This document shows positions 37,218 to 49,181 of a DNA stretch of 64,000 nucleotides, in pieces. The stretch lies in assembly GCA_027596075.1 (NCBI GenBank), contig JADGJC010000123.1:1-64000 (forward strand), read 5' to 3'. Source of the stretch: Rhizophlyctis rosea (Eukaryota; Chytridiomycota; Chytridiomycetes; Rhizophlyctidales; Rhizophlyctidaceae). Below the pieces are notes generated by a model. That model was not told the origin of the DNA. It did no database searches and was given only the letters and a program-made list of their open reading frames with translations. Both the position numbers and the translations under genes were made by a program. Numbering within the stretch: position 1 is the first letter of the stretch; each line of letters opens with the position of its first letter.

Positions 37218-37766
37218 TGGGTGCGACCGAATCCATGCATATATGGTGGCAAATACATTTGCATTGTGCTGATACTGCGTATCGCTTTATTGATCATAAA
37301 TGACATACTCTACGCGCTTCAGATACCTGTTTTCTAGCAATCGAGTAATTATTGCTTGGAAATTGACATGGAGGTGTCAAGATGTCACAGGGAAAGAAAT
37401 GGCCCAAGTTATGTACCGAGTTCTCCGAAACCCCGCCGTGTGGGTTGGTCCAGTTGGTCCCGCGCTCAACATCACAACCTTGTCAACCTCAAGTGGGCGC
37501 ACTTTGACAAGGACCCTGGCGTGTCTGACCAGAGTAGGGTCCTTCCGTTTTTGGGGTGAATTGGCCTTTCCACCCTTCAGAACTTTCAGACGCCACCAAC
37601 TGAATGAGCTCAACACCATTCCACAACCAATCGAATAAAGTTTGTTTCCTCCAAACCCCCTTCGCAATCGCTTGCAGAGTGGGTTGCAAGCTCAAGCCGA
37701 CTACTATCACCTCTATACTGCAGGTTACCGACCGCTAAAGGGTTGCCGGGTTTGGCCAAACGCGCA
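37218..37766. other. intergenic region, nothing recognised
   Basis: 549 nt between the PSME4 stop and the oxygenase start. Plus and minus open frames of 60-112 codons overlap each other here without coding character. It contains the oxygenase promoter. Confidence 0.45.
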
Positions 37767-40689
37767 ATGGCTGCAAAGTTAGGCCAAGAGATCTTGACAG
37801 TTTTGGACGAGGTCGAAAACCCTGGCCATTTTGTCGCCAGCGGCACGCTAGAAGACGCGCCTATCGTCGGACTTTCAGTTCACGATGTCGGAGTGATTGG
37901 TCTACCCTTGAGCGAACACCAAGCGAAGGAGATGATTTCACAATGCGCACCTGCTCCCTTCGGCAGGCGAGAGGCAACTCTGCTGGACAAGAAGGTCCGA
38001 GATACCTGGCAATTGGAACCCCATCAATTTGAGATTTTGATTCCTGAATGGGACACAGCCGTTGGACAGGTATTGTATTCTTCATGATTGCGAGTATGTG
38101 GTTTTGTCTTAGGTTCCAATACTCGCATTTTTCGCAGCTTGTTCAGACCATCGGTCCTCAGTTAGGATTCAACAATAACGTAAGGCACGAGCTCTACAAG
38201 TTGCTGATCTATGAAAAGTTAATTTAACCACCAGTTGTCTTGATTGCATTGTAACTCACCGTACTTTAGGGTCAACATTTCAGTCCGCACAAAGAGTAGG
38301 TCTGACCCAACGGAAGCACTTTCACATATGATCTGGCCCACAAATTCCAGCTCTGAAAAATCAACCGGGATGTTCGCTTCCCTCATCATCACCTTACCTT
38401 CTCAATTTGATGGGGGAGAGCTTATTGTACGTCATAGAGGAGAAGAGCAGACGTTTCACCTGTCACAGAAAAGCCTTCTTCACACCCAATGGGTGTCATT
38501 CTACTGTGATGTGGAACATGAGGTTAGGCCTGTCACCGAGGGCTACAGATTGGCTTTGACATATAATGTGTAAGTATTATATTAGGTAAGACTGGCGGTC
38601 TTTGATCATAATGTCTGATTGTACCGACAGGATCTACACTGGCAGAGGCTTACCTCCACGAATCACGAACGATGCACACCTGATCCAACGACTCCGATCT
38701 TGCTTTGATCGATTGGTCGGGGACTCTGAGATTGTGGGAACAAAGTTAGCATATGTGTTGGATCACGAATACACGGAAAGCGGCTTGGGCTTCAGTGGGT
38801 TGAAGAATAAGGATGCGGCTATTGTATCCCTGTTGAAGCGAGCGGCAAATCCGTCCAACTTCGCGGTATACCTGGCCACTTTAGAATGCAAGGACACAGG
38901 GACCGGGGTTGGGTGGGAGTCGCCTTACGAGTTTGAATCCTCCGAACGGTCATTGTCATTGTCAAATTTTGTGGATGCAGACAGGGATCATCTCGATTGG
39001 ACGGATGTGGAAATCGATGAATCCGAAGTATTGCAGGACGATGTGTTTGCTCGGTTAGATCCGGATAATGAGGAGACGGAAAGTACCGGAAATGCGGGAG
39101 TGGAGATGACGAGGTGGTACTCTACAACAGCGGTGGTGTTTTGGTCCAAAAGAGACGATATTGAGCTGATGGTGCAAGGGCAGGGTCTGAAAGGGGCGTT
39201 GAAGACCTTGAAGACATGGGTGGATGAGGGATCAGGTGCAAAACCAAGGATTGTGAATTTGAGGGGAAAGCGGACGATCCACAATGAGGTCATTGATCTT
39301 ACCGGCGAAGACAATACGACAAGCCTTCCCGGTGCATCGACAACTCCTACCACCTGCGATTCACCCGATTGCGTGGAATTGGCCCAGATCATCATCCGCG
39401 ACTTGGGACGAGAAAGAAGGGATGTTGGAAGGGGATACTACTTTTCATCATCCTCTGAAACCATCCCGCTCGTCCATCTTGTCGATGTGCTCTGTACCAT
39501 GCGAAATTCAGCTCTCTTCACCCAATTGACCCAAACGGTTCCACTCAAACTTCAATTGGAAAAGGCTGACATTGTGCCTGAGTTGATGAAGGCGCTGAGG
39601 ATATTTGGATTGCCGGATGTACAAGTCTGGTGAGTGGAAACAGAAATTCGTTGAGTTTACTCCAACCACACCGACACAGAAATACTTGACGTGATTGATC
39701 ATCCAATAGGGTGGATTCACTTTTACGCACTGAGTCTGCGCAAGTTCTATTTTGGGTGACACTAGTGAAGGCTTTGCATCAGCTTGCATCAGAAGATTCG
39801 GAGAAGACGGAAGGTGTCAGTGCTTGGTGCATTTCCATTCTGACAAAGGTGGTGTCCGGATCCGTACTTCCTACCAAGAGTCGTGCCTTCTCTTCCGACT
39901 TCTGGTCTCCTGATGTAGAGGATATTGCCAATCTCTTGGACCTTAGTTACCAATTCCCGCATCATGCCCAATCACTTGCTACTTCCTTGCTTGCAAAAAT
40001 GCAACAGTGGCCGACCCGCGGTTTCCAGCAAGCTCTTGACGCCTTCGAACGGAGGATGCGGGAATGGCTATCAGGTGGCGGCCGGGAGGTTTCCGATGCC
40101 CCTTTCAGCGAATTCTACAAATGGTACATCCCGCATGTGTGTCAGCAACTCGGTCCACCTCCCGCCGCTGTAACGCTTCCTCAAGGTGCTTCCAGTGTCA
40201 CGTGTCGCTGTCGGGATTGCTCAGAATTCCTCCAGTTTGTTCAAAAAAAATGATCGGACGGTATGGCACTTTGCTGGGGCTAATCAGCAGAGACGGAGTC
40301 ACGTGCGGAGTCACTTTGAAAGGTTGGGTGTGGATGTGGATTGGACAACAGAGAAGAAGGGGAATCGATATACGCTTGTTGCTACAAAGACAACGAAGAA
40401 GTGGGAGGCGAAGCTGCAGCAGTGGCAGAACTCCAGGGAGAGTCTGCAGGGGTTGGCGGTGTTTGTTGGAGAGGAGGTGTTTGTTCAGGAGGCTGGGAGG
40501 GAGCCATCTGAGATGTACGATGGGGTTGTTGGTAGTGGTGTGGCGCAGCTAGTACAGGGAAATAATGCGGCGGGAGTAAAAAGGGCAGCAAACGGATCAG
40601 CCCTATCTGAACGGAAGGATGGAAGTAGCAGCTCACCCACAGTTCCCGGATCGGCTTGCCCGTTGGATGTAAAGCGGCAGAAGCTGTGA
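37767..40689 (+). CDS. 2OG-Fe(II) oxygenase-domain protein with frame disruption
   Basis: Exons 37767-38069, 38138-38217 (or to 38179), 38270-38295, 38351-38569, 38631-39629 and 39710-40689. The N-terminal 210 residues form a prolyl-4-hydroxylase-like Fe2OG domain. HFSPHKD supplies the H-x-D metal ligands, FDGGELIVRH is the core strand, and EHEVRPVTEGYRLALTYN gives the distal His and the 2-oxoglutarate Arg. The rest, about 650 aa, is the large C-terminal region usual in fungal members. It has a CRCRDCSEF cysteine cluster and a WHFAGANQQRRSH segment. The two C-terminal parts lie in different frames, broken at a run of eight A (40243-40250). Near 38217-38269 the conserved YEK-GQHF path also fails by one base, although a perfect donor at 38180 keeps frame by skipping 13 residues. 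Either sequencing indels or a decaying gene. Start: first ATG in frame. Confidence 0.75.
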
Positions 40690-43073
40690 CTCGCAGATTT
40701 CAGTCGATAAGGCACGGGAGAATCACCGCACCAAGACAAAGGCGTTGTGCGCGGTTTAGGAGGAAAATGAAGGAGGGGAGCGGCAAACATATATAGATAT
40801 ACATAGCGTCCAGAATTTATCCATTTCGTTGTAAGCGTGGCCAATTTGTAAGTAAGATGAAGTGTATAGGTATCGCAGCGCAAAGTAAAGTTTGATCGTA
40901 TTTGAATGTTCAGCGGATTCTTGTCACAATTTATTTATTGATTCCATTCGGTGTGACTGACTGGAAGAATGATGCTGATGAATTCAAGATGATTGACTCT
41001 TTCTGGAATCTGCGGTTGCTTTTCGCATACTCTGCGCAGTTCAGATACATGGACGGTCACGCTGCTGAAGCTGCCTGAATCATTCTCGTCCCAGATGACT
41101 TTCCACACAAATTAGAGTGGGTAAGGGGCCACGTAAGACTGATATGTGGCTCGTAAAGACTCAAACACCCTTACCCTCTTAGGGGCCGACTTCAGTGGTG
41201 CTACATTTCGTGCGTATGCTTCACCACCATCCGTCTTTGTGGGACTCTTCTCATTCATTTCAATTTGTTTCGTAACCATACAATAGCTTTCAATAAATGC
41301 GATGTCGCTCTCCTCAGAGCTCCGTACGTGCTCTCCTGCAAAGGGGAAAATATGGATGTATTAGTGTGGCTTGAAAAATATTAGTCCGCACGATTCTGGG
41401 TATGATTCCCCACGAAGGATGTCCACTTCATGTTGTTTTAGACATAAGCGCCTCATCATTTGCTTGGTCACGCACGCGCGCATGACTTTGTATTCCACGG
41501 ATTTTTCCGTTTCGTCACTTCCGTCTGCGGATGAAGTTGCATGGGTAATTGGGTTACACAAGAACTTAACATTGTGAGACCTGTTGTTTTGCTGTGCCGT
41601 GGGAAGGTCGTCATTACGTTTGCTTCACAAGCTGTCAAATCTTGTAGTTTCACTACCATTAGATTTACAGATGTTGCAGTATGACGCATTGCTTGGCTGG
41701 CTCCATTGCATGAGTGACACCGGAGATTCCGATGTTCTCATGTTTGCAAAGCAGCTCAAACCAACCGAAGAATCATCACACCGCCACTGTTCAATCGAAG
41801 CCAAAACTGAAGGTGGACTCCACCAATATGATAAATAGATTATCGCGCCTCTCGTCTTTTATAGTGAAGGCAAGACACCATGCTCGGCCGAAACTGGCTG
41901 TTTCCCCTTCATTTTCCCTGCAATCGCGGTCTCCGACCATGGTGACACAAAAAGCAGCCCAAAGGCGCAACCCACAATATTTGATACAGTTGATGATGGT
42001 TGGTTCCGGACAATCATTTTTTTTTGACCATTTTGCCACCGAGGGATTGGCCGTGGCTCATCCGCGTACAAGGGTTACAAGCATGGGAATCGGTACCCCT
42101 AATTTCAGGTTGACACAACAAAAGCACATGGCTGCATGTCAATTGATGCGTTTTGTGGCACAGCACGACGGCTACACTGTAGGACAGACTCTTGGTACTA
42201 TAACTAGATTGCAGCGTTGTATCCCTTGGCGGAACCCTGTTGCATCGATTCATTGAAACGGCAGCAATCCCCCTCCTCCCTCCTTTGGCCAATGCCAAAC
42301 CCTTTTGTTCCCAAGCTGCTAGCCTGCTAATGAGAACATCAACATAACAACATCTGATCAGCTGTTAGTGACGACATAACGGATGATTGACAGGGCCATC
42401 AGTGGAGCCCCGATTCAACTGCTTCTGGTGATCAGTAGCCGGGTAGGTGTGGTAGCTACTCCGCCCTAGGATCATGAATGGGCGGCATTTATGTGATCAA
42501 CATGGGGGTAAAGGGCGTTGCATACATCGATTGATGGACATGGCTATGAGTGGCACCTGCACAGTCACCACGTGGGATCGCCAGTACTGGATCCCGCTTA
42601 TCTCCCTCACTCCCCCTGCAAATAAACACATCATTGCCCATCACACTCATACCTTTTTTTCTTTCTCGTGTTTCTTCCCTCTTCGCTTGTCCACGTCGAA
42701 CAGTGAAGCTTCTCCTCTGCTGCTCTCCGTCACTCAGTCCTCTTGATCAAACAGTCGTCGTACATTTAATTAACACTGCAAAGCCTTGCGAAGTACCCAC
42801 CGCTTAGCCGGCAACTTTTCGGCGTCGTCAGCTTTCTCTCACTAAATCGACGCGAACGTTCCAAGGTACGTACTGACTGACTGGGGTCAACCAAGTATTT
42901 TTTTGGAAGGTGTGGGATGCTATAGGAAATCCCAAAGGCCAGGAGGCGCCCCAAATATTCATTTCATCAATTTTACATATGTTACGACCCTTATCACCCA
43001 TTACCAAGCCCTATATCTTTTGACTAATGAATGGTATTAACCAAAAATTTTCTAACTACTACACAGGCAAATC
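40690..43073. other. 2.4 kb intergenic region, nothing recognised
   Basis: The longest gene-free stretch of the window. A 180-codon plus frame (41714-42256) and several minus frames exist but show no family features, no codon pattern and no intron-exon logic. The last 400 nt are pyrimidine-rich (tttttttctttctcgtgtttcttcc near 42652) and probably form the promoter and leader of the next gene, with an intron possibly ending at the acacag before 43068. Confidence 0.45.
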
Positions 43074-46000
43074 ATGACTACCCCGCCCTACCATACTGCT
43101 CTCGGCTACCCCGGCCACTCCGCCCCACCACCCGCCATGCCGAGTGCCCCCGCCCCCAACACCATTCCTCAGGACAAGTACATTCGCGCTTTAGAGGAAC
43201 GCATCGATGCTATGCGTGAGGTCGCCGAGCGTGACCGCATCATTCACCAACGCGATGCCGAGATTCTCCGTCTGGAAAGAGAGGTCATCGCTCCACTACG
43301 CGCTGACAACTTCTGGTTGCGGCAACAACTGCAGCTTCCTCAACCAGGCGCCCCGCCAGCCCAACCTCAGCAAGCAACTCACTATGCGCAACCAGCTCCT
43401 CAGCAAACCCCTCAACCGCAACCTCCATACGCCCAACACCCACCTCAACCCGCACACACCCAACATCATGTTCCGGCTCCTCCCAATCACGTGCAGCATG
43501 CCCAGCATATGCAATATCAACCCGGACACGCAGCACCGCCTCAAATTTCGCCGACTGCTGCTTCGCAGGCGCACGCACAATCCAATGGGAAGCACCCTCT
43601 ACCAAGTGCTCATGGTAAGATGCCTCGTCGTATTGTTTCAAATTTGATGTCTTACATATCTCGTCCGCAGTTGGGACCGCGTACATCATGCTGCCTGGCC
43701 GCCCAGAGTCCCTTCACGAAGAGCCAAAACCAAAGACGAAGTCCCCAAGTGAGTCAGAATCCTCCGTCGTTTCAGCCAAAGTTATCAGAGCACTGATCGA
43801 CCGATCTATGCACGCAGCCTTGCCGAGGCCTATCGCGCCAGCTCCCACACATCCCTCACCGCCACACCAAATGGAGGAAGCGCCAAGGATGGGTATGTGC
43901 GCCAAAAGAAATTGGTGACATAGTAGCACAGTGTCTAATCTCACCATTGGCAGTCAACGAACCTCTTCGACCGACAGCAACGCCTGCAGCAGTCGAACCC
44001 TCTCCCGGCCCAGTAGAAAGCTCCACTGGGGACTTATCCGACACCGAAGATATGGTCGCTCCACCAGAGTTGGTGCCATGGGCGCAGCTCGTGCGAAAGC
44101 AGTTCCCAGGCTCCATCTCACAACTCAGAGTTGCAGAGCGTATGATCATCGAAGGCGCCGTGAAGGATTATCTTCGTGAACGATTGGGCCCTGAAAGAGC
44201 CGCCGATTGCAAGATACAATCGAAGATGGGCGGGAAGTCGGTGGATGCTATTCCACGAGAACTGGAACATGACTTCTTGCAATGGTTCCTTCACCAAGTT
44301 GATACGGGCCTTTTGGATGCGGCGAAAGCAAAGCGCAAGAGGGGAGCTGCTGCTAGCGAGGCCAATGCAGACGTAAGTTCTTCTTGATGATTCTGTTCAA
44401 CCATGTGTTCCAGAAGGCTAATGATGTCTCTAGTCGCATGATGACAAACGAGCGAAGTTGGATCCTCCCAAAAAAGAGCAACTTCTCGGTGGGCCGAGTG
44501 CAACTGAAGGACTCGTGGCCTGGACGGATATCGTGCGGAAGCGGTTCCCAGCATTCATCAGCAGCAAGCACACTCAGCTGTCTCAATTCGCCAAAAACTT
44601 CATCAAGGAACGTGGTCTTCCCGATATGCGAGTGATGTCCGCGTCCGCGACCCACATTGCTACATTGGCGATACCGACACAACTGGCGGACGAATTCATG
44701 GAGGCTGTGGAGAAGAACTATGGGTCGACTCTTGCGTCCAACCCGCGTGGCATGCCGGCACCGCCTCCGTCTCCTTCAGTTGATGCCGGGGGGTCGTCTG
44801 GGGATCAAACTCCTGCCGCCATTGCGGCCGCCAGGAAGAAGGGATCCGGCACACCGTTGACACCGAATCTCACCAGCCTCACGGTATGGACCGACCTCGT
44901 CCGTCAAATATCCGGCACCTTCTACGAAACGGCCGGGAAACCATTGCACACTCGTATCCGCAACGGAGTCGCAGTATTCCTTCGTGACAACGCCAGCCGG
45001 GTGGGACTGAAGGCGGAGGAGTGCATGGCTTCCGCCATGAACCGGGGACGGAAGACCTATGCCATTCCTGATACGTTAAAGGATGACTTTAAGGAATGGT
45101 TCGAATTGCATCGTCAGACCAACTTTGAAGCGTATGCGATGGACTCTGGTGCGGCTACAACGAGTTTGGCCGGCAACAGCAACATTCTGACCCGCTTTAC
45201 ACCTACGGGACCACCAATAGGACGTGCTTCGCCGTTACCGCAGTCTGAATACGAGGGTGTGTTGACGTTCAGCACGCCGACGCCTGACCAGAAGGCGTCT
45301 GGTTCGCAAATCACGCCGTCTGCAAGGTCAAGCTTGGTAGGTGTTGAAGTCTTCAAAAAATCTTCTGTGTACTCCAGCTTACCAATACCACGTTCTCAAC
45401 CAGGCATCATCATCTCAAATGGGTCCTCCTGCCGTCCCCACTCCCATGAAGTCCTTTGCCTGGACCGACCTAGTCCGCATGCGCTACCCCGACATGCTCA
45501 CCGGAAACGAAGGTTACAATCTTTCCCAATTCACGAAGCAGTATCTCAAATCGCGTGGGTTCCGGACAAGCATGAGCGCGGATGAGGAGGGTGTCATGGT
45601 TGTTGCTATTCCTGAAGCGGAGGTTGGGGATTATTTGGCGAAGGTTGCGGCGAAGAGAGAGGTAGGGTTTGAGTGGATGATATTTTGTTTCAATGTGGGT
45701 AGAGGCTAATTGTGATTTTTATTGTTTTGTGACTTATTGTTTTGTGACAGAACCCACCGCACAAAAAGCTTTGGGAACCGTACGCAAAGCTGGCACACCA
45801 AGTGATGCCCACTTTCACCAAACTCCCCAAACCCGAACGCGTGAAGATCAAGGACGACATCCTCGAATGGCTAGGCACCATGATCCCGCCCAAAGAGGTG
45901 AACCCCGACGACCTGGCGTCGTACTTACGATTGTACTCGCCGGACGGGACGCAGTACACCATCGGGATTCCGACGGATCTGACGGAGCAGTACATGGTTT

Positions 46001-46527
46001 GGATCGAGGGACATCTGAAAAGCCTTTATGGTGCGGAGAGGGTTCCGGGGAGGGGCCCGGGTGGCGCAAGGGAGGAGAACGGAAAGAATGAGTCTACTCC
46101 GGCTGGCGGGGAGAAGGTTGCTGGTGGGATGAACGGGGAGGGATTCTTCACTCCTGCTGTGGCGAAACCGGAGGGGAACTTCAGCAGGCCCACGACGCCC
46201 GCTACGAAGAAGGGTACGGGGGACGAGGACGTCGTTATGGTTGATTCCAGTCCGGTGCAGCAGAACGGGGGTAGTGGTAGTGGGGATGCGGTGTTACCGT
46301 CTGATACGCTGGGTCGGAAGCCTGTGGTGAAGAATTACCCTGTTGCTTGGGTGCCTGGGAATCCTGCTCATCCGGGGCATGCGAAGTGGTTGGAGCAGCA
46401 GGCGAAGGAGAAGGAGAGGAGGAGGGCGGAGGGGATCAGTAGTAGTGATAGTGAGAGTGGGAGTGAGAGTGGGAGTGATGGGGAGGAGGGGAGTGAGAGT
46501 GGGAGTGAGGAGGGGAGTGTTGAATGA
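43074..46527 (+). CDS. protein with five copies of an unrecognised ~75-residue domain
   Basis: Six exons (43074-43614, 43671-43892, 43954-44372, 44434-45336, 45404-45661, 45751-46527) give 3,120 nt, 1,039 aa. Residues about 35-90 are a charged coiled coil (IRALEERIDAMREVAERD...LRLEREV). Then comes a Pro/Gln/His-rich stretch to about 180 and a Ser/Pro linker. Five related blocks start near W297, W424, W546, W715 and W789. Each opens W-[TA]-[DQ]-[LI]-V-R or a variant, has a middle helix ending [YF]-[LI]-[RK], and closes with [AG]-I-P-x-x-L-x-[DE]-x-F or a variant followed by an aromatic helix. The fifth is the most divergent. A Ser/Glu/Gly-rich acidic tail ends the protein. I know no family with this pattern. 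The layout suggests a nuclear or scaffold protein, but that is inference. Introns after blocks 1, 3 and 4 are all phase 0. Confidence 0.88.
46438..46525 (+). repeat. AGTGRG microsatellite in coding sequence
   Basis: A purine-rich array of agtgag/agtggg hexamers encodes the Ser-Glu/Ser-Gly tail of the five-domain protein and stops at its stop codon. Length polymorphism is likely. Confidence 0.8.
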
Positions 46528-46828
46528 GGAGATGTTGGGGAGTGGGGGATGGACGGTTTACAGTAGCTATTGGTTGTGATACAATGGTTGTAACAGTACA
46601 TTTGTATGGTAAACAAAGGTGCATTTGTTTACTCAGTATTGGCCATGGTTGGGTTTGAGTTTGATGAATCTTTCGACGCCTCGGATGATGTGATGTTTTA
46701 CACAGCTATTCATAACTCGCATGTTGCTCTGGTCATTACGTCTGCCCAAGGTCGCTCCGACTCATCTTACAATGACGGAACTATAATCTGGATCATATTT
46801 GCGTTGTGCCTTAAAGGCGCTCCTGACC
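46528..46828. other. convergent 3' flanks
   Basis: 301 nt between the stops of two converging genes. No coding signal; it should hold both poly(A) regions. Confidence 0.5.
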
Positions 46829-47835
46829 TTACACGTCCATAGCCATGATTTCCATCAACATGAATGCATCGCTAACGCCTTGCAAAGGCACGTCCCGTGT
46901 CCGACATTTGAAGATGTAAAATTGCGTTCCAATCTTCGAGTCTTCGTCATCATCATCCTTCTTCTCCGGCTTCCCCTGTCCTTCATTGTCCTTCTCATCA
47001 TCTTTTCCAGACTCCACATCTTCTCTCGCCTCACTTTCACCGCCCTCCCGCCCCTCCTCTCCACCCCTTCCCCCATCCAAATCCCCAACCTTCTCAAACT
47101 CAAACCACCTCCCAAACCGCTCGAAAAACTCCGTCTCCTTCTCCATCTGGCGCTTTTTATATGCTATGATAACATCTGTGGATGGGGATGCGAGGTGGAC
47201 GAGGGTTTCGATTAGGGGATCGAAGAGGTGTCGCCAGTAGATTACGTCTGCGGCTAGGATCAAGTTGAAAGGAGGTTGATTCTCTGTTAGGCGTTTTGCG
47301 TCGGGAGTGGAGCCCCAGTCTAGGCGGGTTGCGTGGATTCGCAGTGGGGATGGGGTGGGGAAGTTGGTGGTGATGTTGTGGGTTAGGAGGGGGAGGGCTA
47401 GGTCGAGGTCTGTGAGGATGACTTCGTGGGGTGTGGGTTGGGAGTGGAGGGTGGTGGTGCGTTCGAGGAGTTTGGCGAGGCAGAGGCCTGCGACGCCTGT
47501 TCCGGCGCCGAGTTCGAGGATTCGGAGGGGGGAGGATGTGGAGTGAGTTGGGAGGGTGCGGGCGAAGTAGGAGGCCAGGAGGGGGCCTGATGGCCATACT
47601 TTTCCTGTTGGAGGTAAGTGGTATGTGAGTGAGCTTCATGTGTGAAGTCTGACAGTGTACACGGACCTGCTATGAAGTCGGCATGCTGATCTTGATAGAT
47701 AGTGAGTGATATGGGATCTCCTCTGGGTGTTGGGACAACGAGTGGTAAGGGGCGCGTAACGTATAGCACTTCATCGGGTGTTGGTATATATTCGCTGTCT
47801 CCGTTCTCTGCATTTATAGTTCCATTCTCAGACAT
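46829..47835 (-). CDS. METTL21/EFM6-type lysine methyltransferase-like protein
   Basis: Two exons on the minus strand (47667-47835, 46829-47604) give 945 nt, 314 aa. It begins MSENGTINAENGDSEYIPTP. The class I methyltransferase core starts with VWPSGPLLASYF, then motif I LELGAGTGVAGLCLA, an acidic EVILTDLDLALPLL strand, and ILAADVIYWRHLFDPLIETL. The last carries the D-V-x-Y signature of the METTL21/EEF1A lysine methyltransferase group. The C-terminal strand pair is split by a roughly 45-residue Glu/Asp/Gly/Lys-rich insert (GGRGGEEGREGGESEARED...). The likely substrate class is a translation factor or chaperone lysine; the exact one cannot be told. The second exon is strongly C-rich on the coding strand. 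It shares a 363-nt divergent promoter with the dienelactone hydrolase gene. Confidence 0.83.
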
Positions 47836-48198
47836 TGTTTTGAGCAAACATTCCCACCTTTCACACGGACTCTTCGAACAACTTGGAACTTGGGTGAACC
47901 TGTGCAGTTACACGATACGGCCTTGTGTTACATTCAACACACGTAATCCTCCGATTTTATTGGCCAATTTCCCATGGGGGACCATGGCCAACTTTTGGTC
48001 TGCCAGAAACGCGCGGCTAATTTTGGAATGCGATTCGTCAGCACAAGAAGTAGCACAGTCGCTCGGAAGGCCGAGGAACCGGCAAACAGATCACTTCGCT
48101 ATATATCGCCATCGCTGACCCATCGTGCCCCATACTTCTCCTTGCAAAACACTCGAACCCGTCACTACTTACTGTCTGCACCACCTACATTCTGCACC
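47836..48198. other. divergent promoter region
   Basis: 363 nt between two divergent start codons. A continuous frame runs through it into the hydrolase gene from 47974, but the ATG at 48199 begins the conserved part and sits after an AC-rich leader. Confidence 0.5.
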
Positions 48199-49181
48199 AT
48201 GTCCACTCAACCAAAGGAAGGAGACCACCCCACGACGTGCTGCACCCTGCCGCCTTTTGCGTCCGACTACACACCAAAGGGACACACAGAAAATGTGGGC
48301 GACTTGCCGGTTTACTTCACTGGAGCCAAGGGCAAGAAGGCCATTATTGGTATGTATCCTTTAATGTTCGCCCTATATCGACCATGCAACCAATCCATTC
48401 AGACTGTTCTAATGGATTCATCATCCTGTGTAGTGATTTATGATATCTTTGGCGAACTCCCACTGTACGTACGATCTTTCATGGTTTTGGGTGAACACAC
48501 AATCAGATCTTTTCAAACACGCCTTTTGTTTCCTTCAAATGATAGCACCCAGCAATTCGCTGACCGCCTGGCCGATTCCGGCTTCTACGTCGCCATGCCT
48601 GACTACTTCCGTGGCGCTCCTTGGTCAAAGGTTCCCTTTGAACGCGCGGAGTTGATGGCATATCTGCAAGAACGAGTTCCATTCGACCAGGTCATGAAGC
48701 CAGACACTCTGAATGTTATTCAACATCTCAAATCGCAGGGTGTAGAATCGGTCGGGGCGTTGGGTTTCTGCTGGGGAGGGTTGCACACTTCTACATTGGG
48801 CAGTCACGAGGATGTTGTTGCTGCTGGTTTGAAGGGTGTGTCGTCTGTCCACCCCAGTTTCCACACCGTCGACACGGTGAAGGATCTCAAGGTTCCTGTT
48901 GCTTTCATTCCTACGCAAGATGAAGCCGATTTTGTGAGTATTGAAAGGAACTTTGTTTATCTTTTCGCGTTGACAATCTCACGCAACTGCCCGCGTAACA
49001 GACACCCATCATGGAAAGCATTGCCAACAAGCCCTTTGCCTCAAAGAACGTTCACGTCCGGTTCGACGATGTGCACCATGGCTTCGCCGCTGCTCGGGCC
49101 AACTACGCTGACCCAGTGAATGTCAAGCGTTCTGGTGAAGCGGTGCAGATTCTCAACAAGTTCTTCAACGAGGTTTTGTAA
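48199..49181 (+). CDS. dienelactone hydrolase family protein
   Basis: Four exons (48199-48349, 48434-48464, 48546-48933, 49002-49181) give 750 nt, 249 aa, the usual size for the family. Alpha/beta-hydrolase landmarks: AIIVIYDIFGE, QQFADRLADSGFYVAMPDYFRG, the nucleophile elbow GALGFCWGG with Cys as nucleophile, VAFIPTQDEADF around the catalytic Asp, and VHHGFAAARANY with the catalytic His. The second exon is only 31 nt. N-terminal MSTQPKEGDHPTTCC has no secretion signal, so it is probably cytosolic. Fungal relatives hydrolyse lactones or esters and are often uncharacterised; no aromatic-degradation genes are nearby. Confidence 0.92.

Noticed and set aside
41714..42256. 180-codon plus frame in the large gene-free region
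   Set aside because: No domain, no codon bias, odd composition, and no splice partners on either side.
47974..48198. 75-codon N-terminal extension of the dienelactone hydrolase
   Set aside because: The family starts at about the ATG at 48199; the extension lies in the divergent promoter.
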